Positions 1 to 8,716 of a DNA stretch of 36,214 nt are shown in pieces. Position 1 is the stretch's first letter; each line of letters starts with the position of its first letter. The DNA comes from Desulfobulbaceae bacterium UBA2273 (GTDB taxonomy: Bacteria; Desulfobacterota; Desulfobulbia; Desulfobulbales; Desulfurivibrionaceae). The translations under genes were made by a program, and so were the position numbers. A model generated the notes under the pieces. It was not told the DNA's origin. It saw only the letters and a list, made by a program, of their open reading frames with translations, and searched no databases. Location: positions 1-36,214 of the forward strand of contig DDWZ01000003.1 of NCBI GenBank assembly GCA_002347095.1, given 5' to 3'.

Positions 1-387
1 CGGCCGATGTATCAGCTCTTCATCCAGTTCCCGGATCATGCCGTTTACCAGAATGTCCCGGAAGGATGGATCGGATCCTGATTGGTCCCGGGGGTTGATA
101 TGCCCCCCGACGCCGCACGACCACAGGTCATGAAGCCGGGTTTCACTTCCCTGACGAAGATAGGTGGCTGTTTTTTTCTGATCCCGGGACTGAAGAACAA
201 TATAGGGGATCACCTGCTGCCACCGGGCATCCTGTTCCGCCCGGTTCCGGTCCACGAACTGGTGGCCGGCCCGGGTGCAGATGTCCACAAATACGTCCAG
301 GGACATGGGGTTCACCGCAGTTTCGGCCATCCAGGCACCCGGCAGCCGGTTTTGACGGATACACAGGATCTTTTCTTTTGTCTGCAA
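1..387 (-). CDS. NUDIX hydrolase, 3' end beyond window
   Basis: Translating the minus strand from a TTG at 387 gives 129 uninterrupted residues running off the left edge. A good ribosome site (AAGGAG, 7 nt before the TTG) supports this start; an ATG-only search misses the gene. Around residues 92-125 it reads GVGGHI, then GMIRELDEEL, which fits the end of the NUDIX box (REUxEE, metal-binding glutamates). The upstream part (FVDRNRAEQD, then QVIPYIVLQ and the YLRQG strand) matches a NUDIX fold that binds a nucleoside-diphosphate-linked substrate. NUDIX enzymes hydrolyse such diphosphate bonds in the cytoplasm; the substrate cannot be told here. It is divergent from the cyclodeaminase gene at 508, with about 120 bp between the starts. 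Confidence 0.75.
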   Translation of the reverse strand, partial: MQTKEKILCIRQNRLPGAWMAETAVNPMSLDVFVDICTRAGHQFVDRNRAEQDARWQQVIPYIVLQSRDQKKTATYLRQGSETRLHDLWSCGVGGHINPRDQSGSDPSFRDILVNGMIRELDEELIHRP

Positions 388-507
388 TCAAACGCTCCTT
401 TTCATCCAGACGGATCAACGGGTATGGTGTTTTGACCATCCTTATGTTAAGACAGCGTAAATTGCAACCCTTTCCATGGGGGGTAACACTAAGTCCGGAG
501 AGAGGAT

Positions 508-1464
508 ATGTATTATTTCAATCAAGCGGCCATTGACCGGGTGCCGCTGGATCTCATTCAGAAAGCGGTGGAACAGGCGTATCATCTGCAGCAGACCAAT
601 GCCTGCCGTATGCCGGACCGGATCCATGTGCCGGACCGGGAGAACACGCTGCTGGTGATGCCGTGCTTCAGTGACGCATTTGTCGCCACCAAGCTGGTGA
701 CCGTGTTTCCGCAGGCACCTGACTCCGGCTTTCCGGTGGTCAACGGCATGGTGATTCTGGCGGACAACCATACCGGGCAACCGCTGGCTATTCTGGACGG
801 GGCCGCTTTGACGGCCCGGCGTACCGGGGCCGTGGGAGGGCTGGCCATTGCCTGCCTGACCCAGGACTCCGTGAAAACGGCCGGTATTATCGGTACAGGG
901 GTCCAGGGCCGCAGCCAGGCGGAGTTTCTGCTGTTCAACCGTCGGATCAAGACCCTGTGGCTGGCGGATGTGAACCAGGCGGCCGCCCATAATATGGCAC
1001 GGGATATCGGGGACACCCATCCGAATGTGACCTGCCGGATCGCGGAATCCACCCGGCAGCTGATGAAGGATTCCCAGGTGGTCATTGCCGCCACCACCAG
1101 TTCAGTCCCTGTGTTTGAGGCGGATCCATCAGATGTCACAGGCAAAACATTCATCTCCATCGGGTCCTTCACCCCGGAGATGAAAGAGTTTCCGGATGCG
1201 GTGATCCAGGGCGCGGATGCCGTGTATGTGGACACATTGTTTGCAGCAAAAGAATCCGGGGACATCTGCCGGCCTCTGGCGGAACAGATCATACCCAGAG
1301 ACAAGATCCAGGCCTTTTCATCCGTGCTCGAGCGATCCGTGGATACAGAAGCACGCACGGTTTTCTTCAAATCCGTGGGCATGGCCCTGTTTGACCTGAC
1401 AGCGGCGGCAGCCGTATTTGCGTGGGGACGCGAGCAAAAACAGGGACAGCAGCTGGAAGTGTGA
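508..1464 (+). CDS. Ornithine cyclodeaminase / mu-crystallin family protein
   Basis: This 318-residue protein has the size and landmarks of the ornithine cyclodeaminase/mu-crystallin family. These are a lysine in ATKLVTVFP (K62), the substrate-side segment ILDGAALTARRTGAVGG (about 95-111) and a Rossmann NAD(P) loop GIIGTGVQG (126-134). Members convert ornithine to proline with ammonia release, or reduce cyclic imines and dehydrogenate alanine-like substrates using NAD(P)H; sequence alone does not choose between these. The ATG at 508 has GGAG seven bases upstream. The gene stands alone, divergent from the NUDIX gene, and ends 20 bp before the 3' end of a convergent tRNA-Gly. Arginine codons are mostly CGG, as in the NUDIX gene, and less so in the genes to the right. 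Confidence 0.88.
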   Translation: MYYFNQAAIDRVPLDLIQKAVEQAYHLQQTNACRMPDRIHVPDRENTLLVMPCFSDAFVATKLVTVFPQAPDSGFPVVNGMVILADNHTGQPLAILDGAALTARRTGAVGGLAIACLTQDSVKTAGIIGTGVQGRSQAEFLLFNRRIKTLWLADVNQAAAHNMARDIGDTHPNVTCRIAESTRQLMKDSQVVIAATTSSVPVFEADPSDVTGKTFISIGSFTPEMKEFPDAVIQGADAVYVDTLFAAKESGDICRPLAEQIIPRDKIQAFSSVLERSVDTEARTVFFKSVGMALFDLTAAAAVFAWGREQKQGQQLEV

Positions 1465-1483
1465 TCTGACAGAAAAGGTGAAG

Positions 1484-1558
<75 letters not shown>

Positions 1559-1586
1559 TCATTTTCAGTATGTGAAAAACGCCAGA

Positions 1587-1615
1587 TGTATAACAATGTG
1601 GGAAGGGGTTGTCAA
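1587..1615 (-). promoter_or_regulatory. Sigma-70 promoter of tRNA-Gly
   Basis: On the minus strand TTGACA (1610-1615) and TATACA (1587-1592) are separated by exactly 17 bp, about 30 bp upstream of the tRNA 5' end at 1558. This is a near-consensus housekeeping promoter, as expected for a stable RNA gene. Confidence 0.7.
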
Positions 1616-1736
1616 CAAAAAACCTGTGCGCATGGGATAATTTTGCCCTCCTGGCCACCTCGCCAGCCTTGCCGACATAACTATCTATAATATTTTGTTA
1701 TTACAATCTTTTCCATGAGTACCCCGGGGATTCCTA

Positions 1737-1766
1737 TTGCCGGAAGCCGCCGGAACTTGGTATAAA
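1737..1766 (+). promoter_or_regulatory. Possible promoter of the hisB group
   Basis: TTGCCG (1737-1742) and TATAAA (1761-1766) are 18 bp apart and lie about 80 bp upstream of hisB. A TATAAT at 1686-1691 has no -35 partner at a usable distance. The rest of the 1559-1849 gap holds only the tRNA promoter and shows no other gene. Confidence 0.4.
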
Positions 1767-1849
1767 CAAGCAACCTTATTTTTTTACCCGTTTTCTTTAA
1801 TGATGAGACTGGCTTATGAGCAAGCAGCCAGATAATTCAGGAGCAACCC

Positions 1850-2449
1850 ATGGCAGCACAGAGAGCCCGGCAAAGCGAAGTGAAACGAAAAACCAAGGAA
1901 ACCGACATCGCCCTCTCTTTCGCCCTTGACGGCACGGGCCAGGTACAGTGTGCATCCGGTGTGCCCTTTATGGATCACATGCTCACCCTCTTTGCCGTGC
2001 ACGGTTTTTTTGATCTCGCCATCCGCGCCTCCGGGGATACTGAGGTTGATGCGCACCACACGGTTGAAGACCTTGGCATCTGCCTGGGCCAGGCCCTGAA
2101 AAACGCATTGCGGGATTTTGGCGGCATCCGGCGCTACGGCTTCTGCGCCTTGCCCATGGATGAGACCCTGGTCCGGGTAACCCTGGATTGCTCCAATAGG
2201 CCGTATCTGCATTATGGCGTTGCCTTTCTCGAACAAAAGGTCGGCGAGTTCGACACCCAACTGGCCAAGGAATTCCTTCGCGCCCTGGCCCAGCACGGCG
2301 GGTTGACCATTCATGTTGAAATGGCCCATGGCGAGAACACCCACCATATTCTTGAAGCAATCTTCAAGGCCTTGGGCCGGGCCCTTGACGAGGCAACCAC
2401 CATTGACCCCCGCGCTCAGGGCCCCGTATCCTCCAAAGGATCCTTATAA
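1850..2449 (+). CDS. hisB: Imidazoleglycerol-phosphate dehydratase
   Basis: The enzyme removes water from imidazole glycerol phosphate to give imidazole acetol phosphate in histidine synthesis. The 199 residues match the monofunctional (plant/archaeal-type) dehydratase and lack a fused histidinol phosphatase domain. The diagnostic repeated metal-binding motifs are present: GVPFMDHML, DAHHTVEDLG and GENTHHILEAIFKALG, with the C-terminal SSKG. The ATG at 1850 follows AGGAG at an ordinary distance. No other his gene is adjacent, so it stands outside a his operon. It is followed 21 bp later by a lipoprotein gene on the same strand. A PHP-family phosphatase at the far right of the window could supply histidinol-phosphate phosphatase activity, but that link is only inferred. 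Confidence 0.95.
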   Translation: MAAQRARQSEVKRKTKETDIALSFALDGTGQVQCASGVPFMDHMLTLFAVHGFFDLAIRASGDTEVDAHHTVEDLGICLGQALKNALRDFGGIRRYGFCALPMDETLVRVTLDCSNRPYLHYGVAFLEQKVGEFDTQLAKEFLRALAQHGGLTIHVEMAHGENTHHILEAIFKALGRALDEATTIDPRAQGPVSSKGSL

Positions 2450-2470
2450 TTTCACACTGGAGAAATCATC

Positions 2471-3106
2471 GTGACACCCTTTAAACCGTACACCATTTTT
2501 CTTGCCAGCCTGACCGCACTCATCCTGCTTTCCGGCTGCGCTCGCACTACCGCCCAGGTCCAGCCCGAAGAATTGCTCCCGGTAAAAACAATCGTTGTGC
2601 TCCCGGTGGAAATCGACCTGGAGAGCCAGGGGAGCCGATCGCCCAAGGAAACCCAGCAGCTTGAAAAGGGGCAAAAGCTCGTGGACACACTGCTGGCGGA
2701 GTATTTTTCCGGCAGGGAGGATATCGCCCTTCTCACCGCAGGACAACGCGATGCCCTGGAAAAAGACATGATCCGGTGCAGGACAACCGCGGCCGTCACC
2801 ATCTGCCGGACCCAAAAAGCTGATGCCGTGCTTCTCTGCACCCTGCACCGCTTCAATGAACGGGAGGGCACCGAATATTCCATCGCCAGCCCGGCCTCTG
2901 TCGCCTTTGAATACAAACTCATCCATGCGGATACCGGACAGACCATCTGCTCCGGGATGTTCAACGAAACCCAGCAACCCCTGCTTGCCAACATGTTCCA
3001 GTTCTTCACCAAGGCGAAGCGCGGCATGAAATGGCTCAGCGCCGAGGAACTTGCCCGCGACGGGATCAAGCAAAAAATTGCCGATTGCCCCTATCTGAAA
3101 AAATAG
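2471..3106 (+). CDS. Lipoprotein of unknown function
   Basis: A GTG at 2471 preceded by GGAG starts a 211-residue protein with a clear type II signal: a hydrophobic stretch (about 8-20) ending in the lipobox LSGC with C23 as the lipidated cysteine. The mature part has a segment on surface or assembly factors (LPVKTIVVLPVEIDLES) and a conserved core ADAVLLCTLHRF, then SVAFEYKLIHADTGQ and FNETQQPL. This resembles lipoproteins with a CsgG/GNA1162-like fold that are common in Desulfobacterota, but the role is not known. It probably sits in the outer-membrane inner leaflet. It is co-directional with hisB and the thiolation gene, whose start touches its end. Confidence 0.8.
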   Translation: MTPFKPYTIFLASLTALILLSGCARTTAQVQPEELLPVKTIVVLPVEIDLESQGSRSPKETQQLEKGQKLVDTLLAEYFSGREDIALLTAGQRDALEKDMIRCRTTAAVTICRTQKADAVLLCTLHRFNEREGTEYSIASPASVAFEYKLIHADTGQTICSGMFNETQQPLLANMFQFFTKAKRGMKWLSAEELARDGIKQKIADCPYLKK

Positions 3107-3114
3107 CCCTGCCC

Positions 3115-3876
3115 GTGTGCGCCATCCCCAAGCAACTCAATCACCTTGTCGGCCGGGCCATGCATCTCTACCGGATGCTGGCCGACGGCGACCGGGTGAT
3201 GATTGCGGTGTCCGGCGGCGTCGACAGCCTGGTCCTCTCCTGGCTGCTGAAGGAATGGCTCCGCAAGGCGCCAATCCGCTATGAGCTTCTGGCGGTGCAT
3301 CTTGACATGGGTTTCGGCGGCGCGGAATACGACCTGGTCCGGGAACAGCTCCGCCGCATAGATCTGCCCATGCTGATGGAGCGAACCGACTTCGGCCACA
3401 AGGCGCTCGCCGCCGAAAACGGCAAAAACGGCTGCTATCACTGCGCCAGGCAACGCCGCAACCGGCTTTTCTCCCTGGCCGAAGAACATCACTGCAACAA
3501 ACTCGCCTTCGGCCACCATCAGGAGGACATCATCGAGACGTTTTTCCTCAATCTGTTCTACGGGGGAAACCTCAGCGCCATGGCGCCAAGACAGGAATTG
3601 TTCGGCGGCAAGCTGACCCTTATACGCCCCTTGGCCATGGTGGAAAAAAAACGGATCGTTGCACTTGGCAAAAACCTGGGCATTACCCCAGTGGCCAACC
3701 CCTGCCCGCTTGCCGCGGACTCCCGCAGGGAAAAGATCCGCTCTTGGCTCACCCCCATGTACGAAAACGACCCAGCCCTCAAGGCCACCATTTTCGCAAG
3801 CCTCGGTAATGTGAGAACCGACTACCTGCTCACCCCCCTGCCACCTGCACCCCCCGCTTCCTCCTCCATCGGATAA
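3115..3876 (+). CDS. TtcA-family tRNA thiolation enzyme (PP-loop ATPase)
   Basis: The protein carries the PP-loop SGGVDS (about 33-38), the GHHQED segment of N-type ATP pyrophosphatases, and three cysteines placed as in TtcA: GCYHC (C107, C110) and NPCP (C197), which bind an Fe-S cluster. TtcA makes 2-thiocytidine at position 32 of some tRNAs by activating the base with ATP. The reading frame is open back to an ATG at 3031, but that would overlap the lipoprotein by 76 bp and add residues unlike the family. I prefer the GTG at 3115, just after the lipoprotein stop; no good ribosome site is visible, so coupling is likely. TilS is less likely because of the cysteines. Confidence 0.82.
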   Translation: MCAIPKQLNHLVGRAMHLYRMLADGDRVMIAVSGGVDSLVLSWLLKEWLRKAPIRYELLAVHLDMGFGGAEYDLVREQLRRIDLPMLMERTDFGHKALAAENGKNGCYHCARQRRNRLFSLAEEHHCNKLAFGHHQEDIIETFFLNLFYGGNLSAMAPRQELFGGKLTLIRPLAMVEKKRIVALGKNLGITPVANPCPLAADSRREKIRSWLTPMYENDPALKATIFASLGNVRTDYLLTPLPPAPPASSSIG

Positions 3877-3966
3877 GCGCCCGCACCCATCTCCATATTT
3901 CAGACAGGCTTCACGAAACACATTCCATCCTCCCCATTCACAGCGCTATTTTTTCCATTTTCCATC

Positions 3967-4021
3967 TTGACATGCGCCTAACTATCAAATACCTTTTCGG
4001 CAGCACACAAGGGTTAGGCGC
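3967..4021 (+). promoter_or_regulatory. comEA promoter overlapped by a 9-bp dyad
   Basis: TTGACA (3967-3972) and TACCTT (3990-3995) are 17 bp apart. A perfect inverted repeat, GCGCCTAAC at 3974-3982 and GTTAGGCGC at 4013-4021, straddles the -10 element and the start region. It could be an operator or an RNA stem in the leader. The remaining gap from 3877 shows no gene. Confidence 0.4.
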
Positions 4022-4099
4022 TGACGCTGCCTGTTTCACTTGCGCAACCATGCGGGGGGTGCATGGCGTGCTCTTCATTCATTTTCTCGGAGGAACTCC

Positions 4100-4357
4100 A
4101 TGCTGAAAATTATTCTTTCAACGCTGTGCGGATGTTTATGCTGGACTGCCGTCGCTTTTGCCGCCGTGGATATCAACAAAGCCACGGCAAAGGAACTCAA
4201 CGGCTTGCAAGGCATCGGCCCTGCCAAGGCGCAGGCCATTGTCGAGTACCGGCAAAAAAACGGCCAGTTCAAATCAACACAAGATCTGAGCAAGGTAAAA
4301 GGAATCGGTCCCAAGATCGTGGAAAAACTGGGCAGCAGCATCACGGTTACAAAGTAA
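4100..4357 (+). CDS. Secreted helix-hairpin-helix DNA-binding protein, ComEA type
   Basis: The 85-residue protein has an N-terminal signal sequence (hydrophobic 4-20, ending AFA before AVDINKA) and then one ComEA domain: VDINKATAKELNGLQGIGPAKAQAIVEYR and a second hairpin around VKGIGPKIVEKLG. ComEA binds incoming double-stranded DNA at the outer face of the membrane during natural transformation; short stand-alone versions are widespread and may bind DNA in the periplasm without true competence. The ATG at 4100 has a strong CGGAGGAA site, so upstream in-frame codons are not used. It is followed directly by a strong hairpin terminator. No comEC is in the window. Confidence 0.88.
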   Translation: MLKIILSTLCGCLCWTAVAFAAVDINKATAKELNGLQGIGPAKAQAIVEYRQKNGQFKSTQDLSKVKGIGPKIVEKLGSSITVTK

Positions 4358-4383
4358 CAGCCAACAAAACGCCATGCACCCCC

Positions 4384-4430
4384 CACATAAAAGGGGAGAA
4401 GGAATGGCTCCCTTCTCCCCTTTTTATGTG
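4384..4430. terminator. Bidirectional terminator between comEA and hemB
   Basis: Arms 4384-4402 and 4411-4430 pair over 19 bp with one bulged T and an 8-nt loop. The stem has a GC-rich centre and A/T runs on both sides, so it can stop comEA transcription from the left and the long minus-strand operon ending in hemB from the right. Confidence 0.85.
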
Positions 4431-4456
4431 ACGCAATGGCCGTCGTGGACCTCCGC

Positions 4457-5431
4457 CTATTTATTGAGCAGCTTGGCCATTTCCTTGGCAAAATAGGTGA
4501 TGATGATATCCGCGCCAGCCCGCCGGATGGAAAGCAGGCTCTCATGCATGACCTTTTCCCCGTCGATCCAGCCATTGGCCGCGGCGGCCTTGATCATGGC
4601 GTACTCCCCGCTCACTTGGTAGGCGGCGATGGGCAGATCAAACTCATCGCGCAACCGGCTGATCACGTCCAAATAGGCCATGGCCGGCTTGACCATCAGG
4701 ATGTCCGCGCCCTCTTCCACATCCAGGGTCGCCTCCCGCAGCGCCTCCCGCACGTTTGCCGGGTCCATCTGGTAGGCCTTGCGATCGCCGTGCTGGGGCG
4801 CGCATTCCGCCGCATCCCGGAACGGCCCGTAAAACGCGGAGGCGTATTTCACGGCATAGGACATGATCGGTAGCATGTGGAAGTTATTCTCATCCAGGAT
4901 CCCCCGGATCTCGGCAACCCGGCCATCCATCATATCCGAAGGCGCGACCATGTCGGCCCCGGCCTGGGCATGGGAAAGCGCGATCCTGGCCAGCACCTCC
5001 AGGGTTGAGTCGTTGTCCACCACCTCGTCGAGGAGAATGCCGCAATGGCCATGGCTGGTGTATTCGCACAGACAGACATCGGTGCACACCGTGAGCGCAG
5101 GGGCTGTATTCTTCAACTCCTTGATGGCGCGCTGGATGATGCCGTCCTTGGCATGCGCCCCCGAGCCCTTCGAATCCTTCTTGTCGGGCAACCCGAAAAG
5201 GATGACGGAGTTCACTCCCAGCCCCATGCACTCCTTGGCCTCCTTGGCCAACTGGTCCACGGATATCCGGAACACCCCGGGCATGGACGACACCTCTTCC
5301 CGCACTCCCTTGCCGGGCATGACAAAAAGCGGGTAGACAAGGTGAGCCGGAGCAATGCTGGTCTCCCGGATAAGCGCCCGGAAATTTTCGTTCTGCCTGA
5401 GCCTGCGGGCCCGGTATTCAGGAAAAATCAT
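4457..5431 (-). CDS. hemB: Delta-aminolevulinic acid dehydratase (porphobilinogen synthase)
   Basis: HemB condenses two 5-aminolevulinate molecules to porphobilinogen, feeding haem, sirohaem and corrinoid synthesis. The 324-residue length is typical. The cysteine-rich zinc site [15 protein letters not shown] (about 116-130) marks a zinc-dependent enzyme. The two catalytic lysines lie in [14 protein letters not shown] (K195) and [11 protein letters not shown] (K248). I chose the ATG at 5431, 10 nt from AAGGAG; a GTG two codons earlier is only 4 nt from it. It is the last gene of the minus-strand run, 47 bp after the ClpX-like gene and just before the terminator at 4384-4430. Confidence 0.96.
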   Translation of the reverse strand: MIFPEYRARRLRQNENFRALIRETSIAPAHLVYPLFVMPGKGVREEVSSMPGVFRISVDQLAKEAKECMGLGVNSVILFGLPDKKDSKGSGAHAKDGIIQRAIKELKNTAPALTVCTDVCLCEYTSHGHCGILLDEVVDNDSTLEVLARIALSHAQAGADMVAPSDMMDGRVAEIRGILDENNFHMLPIMSYAVKYASAFYGPFRDAAECAPQHGDRKAYQMDPANVREALREATLDVEEGADILMVKPAMAYLDVISRLRDEFDLPIAAYQVSGEYAMIKAAAANGWIDGEKVMHESLLSIRRAGADIIITYFAKEMAKLLNK

Positions 5432-5478
5432 GATCACTGCTCTCCTTTTTTCTGCTGGCGGAAATCTTCCCCCAGCGC

Positions 5479-7236
5479 CTATTCAATCTTAAAGGCTTCC
5501 CCCACCAGGGTATTGATATACCGCTCCGGCATATCGACCCCCTCCTTGGGAACAACCACCTGGGAAACCCCTTTTTTCTGCCCCATGAGCCGCAAGCCGT
5601 ACTCCATGGCCTGAAAAATATGAGCGCACGCGGTCTGGATGTTCTCAAGGGTCCGCGGCTCCCGCGTCAAGAGCTGGTCAACGGCCTCATCGTCAAAGCT
5701 GACCCGCACCCCGCATTTTTCACTGATCTCCGTCTCGCTGCCGTGAATGGCCTGAATCAGCCGGATAAAACCATCGCACACTTCGCGGGGATCCACATCC
5801 TGATCCTGACTCTCCTTGGCCATGAGCTGCAACCGCTTCGGGGTGGTGAGCACCTCATGGTCTTCCAGGTAATTCCCCATCCGCTTGAGAATAAAGGATG
5901 TCAGCCGCTCAAACTCAACCGCCTGCAACGCCTCGAAACGGGCCCGATGATCCGCCTGCACCCCAGGGTCCGCCAAGAGCCTTTCGAGCACCACCCCGGG
6001 CGAACGCACCATCTCCACATCCACCACAAGATACCGGATGCTGGTGGAGGGCAGCTTCTTTTCGTAGTGGAGCAGGATTTTCTCCATGACACTTACCAGC
6101 CCGCGGGCTCCGGTCCGTTCCCGCTTGGCCAGCATGGCGATTTCGCGCAGGGCCGCGTCTTCAAACTGGAGATTAACCCCGTACACCCGAAAATCCTGTT
6201 TCTTGGCAACCACGATGGAGCTGTTGGGATTGGCCAGGATCTCGTAAAAATCATCCTCGCTCAGTTCATCGAGCACGGCGATGACCGGCAGACGCCCGAC
6301 AAACTCGCTTTCAAAGCCGAACTCAACGAGATCCTCGGCCTTGACCTGCTTGAGAAACCGCCCGCTTGTTTTCACCGAGGAGACGGAACTTTCAAAGCCC
6401 ATGGATTGCTGCTGCACCCGTTTCTTGATGATATCCTCAAGCCCGGCAAAAGCGCCGCTCATAATGAAAAGAATATTCCTGGTGTTGACCACCCGCCGCT
6501 CCCGCTTGCCCGTTGCCCGATACTGTTCGATGGCCTCGATCTGCGAGACCGGATCGTGGGCGACCTTGAGCTCGACCTCGGTTTCCTCCATGGGCTTGAG
6601 CAGGGCGCGCTGCACCCCGGTGCGGGAAACATCCGCCCCGATCCGGGAAGGGCTGGCAGCGATCTTGTCGATCTCGTCCAAATAGATAATGCCGTACTGG
6701 GCCCGTTCGATATCCCCGTCCGCCTCCCGGACCAAATCGCGGACCAGATCATCAACATCCCCGCCCACGTAGCCTGTTTCGCTGAACTTGGTGGCGTCGC
6801 CCTTGATGAAGGGCACCCCGAGATGCCGGGCGATGAGCTTGATGAGGAAGGTTTTGCCCACCCCGGTCGGGCCCATGAGCAAGACGTTGCTTTTGATCTG
6901 CCCCATGCTGCGCCTTGCCGTGCGGGGATTGGCCTGAGCGTAGCTGATCCGGTTGAAGTGGGTGCAGATCTTGGTGGCAAGAATGGCCTTGGCCTCATCC
7001 TGCCTCACCACATACTCGTCGAGATAGGCAATAAGCTCTTCCGGGTTGGTGTCGAAATGAAAATCCGCCGCGCCGCCGGCGGCCGGCTTGCCGGTTTCGG
7101 CCTCTTCGCTCTGGGGCATGGGCAACAGGCCGCTGGAGATGATCTTCACCTTCTGCCCGTACTTTTTGCTGAGATACTCCCCGATCTCTTTTTCCAACTC
7201 CTTCTGGTCGGGAAGGGTGGTGTCGTATTCGTTCAT
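5479..7236 (-). CDS. ClpX-like AAA+ ATPase with long C-terminal extension
   Basis: The 585-residue protein has a ClpX-type AAA+ core: Walker A GPTGVGKT (122-129), pore loop GYVG (155-158), Walker B IIYLDE (183-188), sensor-1 region [12 protein letters not shown] and sensor-2 GARGL (376-380). It lacks the four-cysteine zinc-binding domain of true ClpX; the N-terminus is a short charged helix region with [20 protein letters not shown] further 180 residues or so follow the usual ClpX end. The MGF at 279-281 sits where ClpX has its IGF loop for docking ClpP, so peptidase partnership is possible but unproven. The gene starts 12 bp after the sigma-54 regulator and precedes hemB. It could be an unfoldase acting in envelope-stress or nitrogen-linked control; function is not established. 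Confidence 0.8.
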   Translation of the reverse strand: MNEYDTTLPDQKELEKEIGEYLSKKYGQKVKIISSGLLPMPQSEEAETGKPAAGGAADFHFDTNPEELIAYLDEYVVRQDEAKAILATKICTHFNRISYAQANPRTARRSMGQIKSNVLLMGPTGVGKTFLIKLIARHLGVPFIKGDATKFSETGYVGGDVDDLVRDLVREADGDIERAQYGIIYLDEIDKIAASPSRIGADVSRTGVQRALLKPMEETEVELKVAHDPVSQIEAIEQYRATGKRERRVVNTRNILFIMSGAFAGLEDIIKKRVQQQSMGFESSVSSVKTSGRFLKQVKAEDLVEFGFESEFVGRLPVIAVLDELSEDDFYEILANPNSSIVVAKKQDFRVYGVNLQFEDAALREIAMLAKRERTGARGLVSVMEKILLHYEKKLPSTSIRYLVVDVEMVRSPGVVLERLLADPGVQADHRARFEALQAVEFERLTSFILKRMGNYLEDHEVLTTPKRLQLMAKESQDQDVDPREVCDGFIRLIQAIHGSETEISEKCGVRVSFDDEAVDQLLTREPRTLENIQTACAHIFQAMEYGLRLMGQKKGVSQVVVPKEGVDMPERYINTLVGEAFKIE

Positions 7237-7247
7237 GGCCTCCTCCC

Positions 7248-8618
7248 TTATTCTTCACCCAGGGACAGGGACTTCATCTTCCTGTGCAGATGACTGCGTT
7301 CCAGACCTATTTGTTCCGCGGTCTGGGAAATATTCCCCTCATTGCCCGCGAGGCGGGCCTTTAAGAAATCCCGTTCGAAAATCTTCTTGGCCTCTTTGTA
7401 GCTCAAGGTGTGGTAGAGCGCGTCCAAACCGGCGGCCGAAGGCGCGTCTTCCCCCGGCGCAATGCCGAGCAGCCGCACGACTTCCGCCTCGTCAACCGTA
7501 TCCGCCGCACACATGATCATGATCCGCTCCACAAAATTGCGCAGTTCGCGGACATTGCCCGGCCAGGCGTGGCGCATCATGGCCTGCAGAGCGCCTGTAC
7601 TGAATTCTTTTTCGCCCAGTCCCTTTCTCGCGTTGTCCGCCACGAAATCGGCAACCAACAGGGGGATATCCTCCCTCCGCTCCCGAAGCGGCGGCACCTG
7701 AATGGGCACCACGTTGAGCCGATAAAAAAGATCCGCCCGGAAAGTGCCGTTTTCGATCTCCTGCTCAAGATCCTTGTTGGTGGCGGCCAGCACCCGAACT
7801 TCGACCTGGATGGTTTTCGAGCCGCCCACCCGCTCAAATTTCTGCTCCTGCAGGATGCGCAGCACCTTGGCCTGGGTCTTGAGGCTCATGTCGCCGATTT
7901 CATCCAGAAAGAGCGTGGTGCCGTCGGCCAGATCGAACTTGCCCCGCCGGCTGGCCGTGGCCCCGGTGAACGAGCCCTTCTCGTGGCCAAACAGCTCGGA
8001 TTCGATCAGCTCCTCCGGAATAGCGGCGCAGTTCAGCTCGATCATCGGCTTGGCCGCGTTTTTTGACAACCGGTGGATGCTCTGGGCCACCAGCTCCTTG
8101 CCGGTGCCATGCTCTCCCCGGATCAAAACCCACGCCTCGGTGGGCGCCACCCGCTCCACCAACTGCCTCAGCGCCACCATGGCCGGTGAGTTGCCGGTGA
8201 GTTGGGTGGCGCGCTGGGTCTGCTGGCGCAGGATCAGGTTCTCTTTTTTGAGCCGAGCCAGATCCAGGGCGTTGTTGATGGAGAGGATGATCTTGTCGTA
8301 GGAGGGCGGTTTTTCGATAAAATCATAGGCCCCCATCTTGGTGGCCTGCACCGCGGTTTCAATGGTGCCGTGCCCGGAGATCATGATCACCGGCAATTCA
8401 GCCTGGGTTTCCTTGATGCGCTTGAGCACCTCAAGGCCGTCCAGTCCAGGCATCCAGATATCGAGCAGCACCAGGTCGACCTGCTCATCCTCCAGCAGGG
8501 AAAGCCCCTGCTGCCCATCCTCGGCGGAAAGCGCAAGAAACCCTTCATCCGCCAGAATGCCGGACAGAGACTCGCGGATACTCGCTTCATCGTCTATGAT
8601 AAGGATTGTCTTTGCCAT
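7248..8618 (-). CDS. Sigma-54-dependent response regulator, NtrX-like
   Basis: The 456 residues contain, in order, a receiver domain (ILIIDDEA, phospho-acceptor D53, signalling K in IEKPPS), a sigma-54 AAA+ domain (Walker A GEHGTGKE 168-175, GSFTGA 215-220, Walker B TLFLDE about 236-241) and a FIS-type HTH at the C-terminus (GNISQTAEQIGLERSHLHRKM). Proteins of this type are phosphorylated by a partner kinase and activate sigma-54 promoters. The GSFTGA loop is intact, so it should contact sigma-54. The start at 8618 (MAKTILIIDD) fits the receiver; the frame is open further upstream without homology. The partner kinase gene is next upstream, and the pair resembles NtrY-NtrX, though the target genes are unknown. 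Confidence 0.92.
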   Translation of the reverse strand: MAKTILIIDDEASIRESLSGILADEGFLALSAEDGQQGLSLLEDEQVDLVLLDIWMPGLDGLEVLKRIKETQAELPVIMISGHGTIETAVQATKMGAYDFIEKPPSYDKIILSINNALDLARLKKENLILRQQTQRATQLTGNSPAMVALRQLVERVAPTEAWVLIRGEHGTGKELVAQSIHRLSKNAAKPMIELNCAAIPEELIESELFGHEKGSFTGATASRRGKFDLADGTTLFLDEIGDMSLKTQAKVLRILQEQKFERVGGSKTIQVEVRVLAATNKDLEQEIENGTFRADLFYRLNVVPIQVPPLRERREDIPLLVADFVADNARKGLGEKEFSTGALQAMMRHAWPGNVRELRNFVERIMIMCAADTVDEAEVVRLLGIAPGEDAPSAAGLDALYHTLSYKEAKKIFERDFLKARLAGNEGNISQTAEQIGLERSHLHRKMKSLSLGEE

Positions 8619-8716
8619 CGCCGTTTCACTGCCGCCGCTTTGCTGCTGCCGTTTCGCGAAAACTTGTCCGCCATTTCCCAATATACCATGCCCTGCCGGG
8701 CAGATAACACGCTTTT

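Noticed and set aside
5620..7293. Plus-strand frame of 557 codons opposite the ClpX-like gene
   Set aside because: Exact antisense of the AAA+ gene, with a His/Pro/Leu-rich product and no motif; typical for GC-rich DNA.
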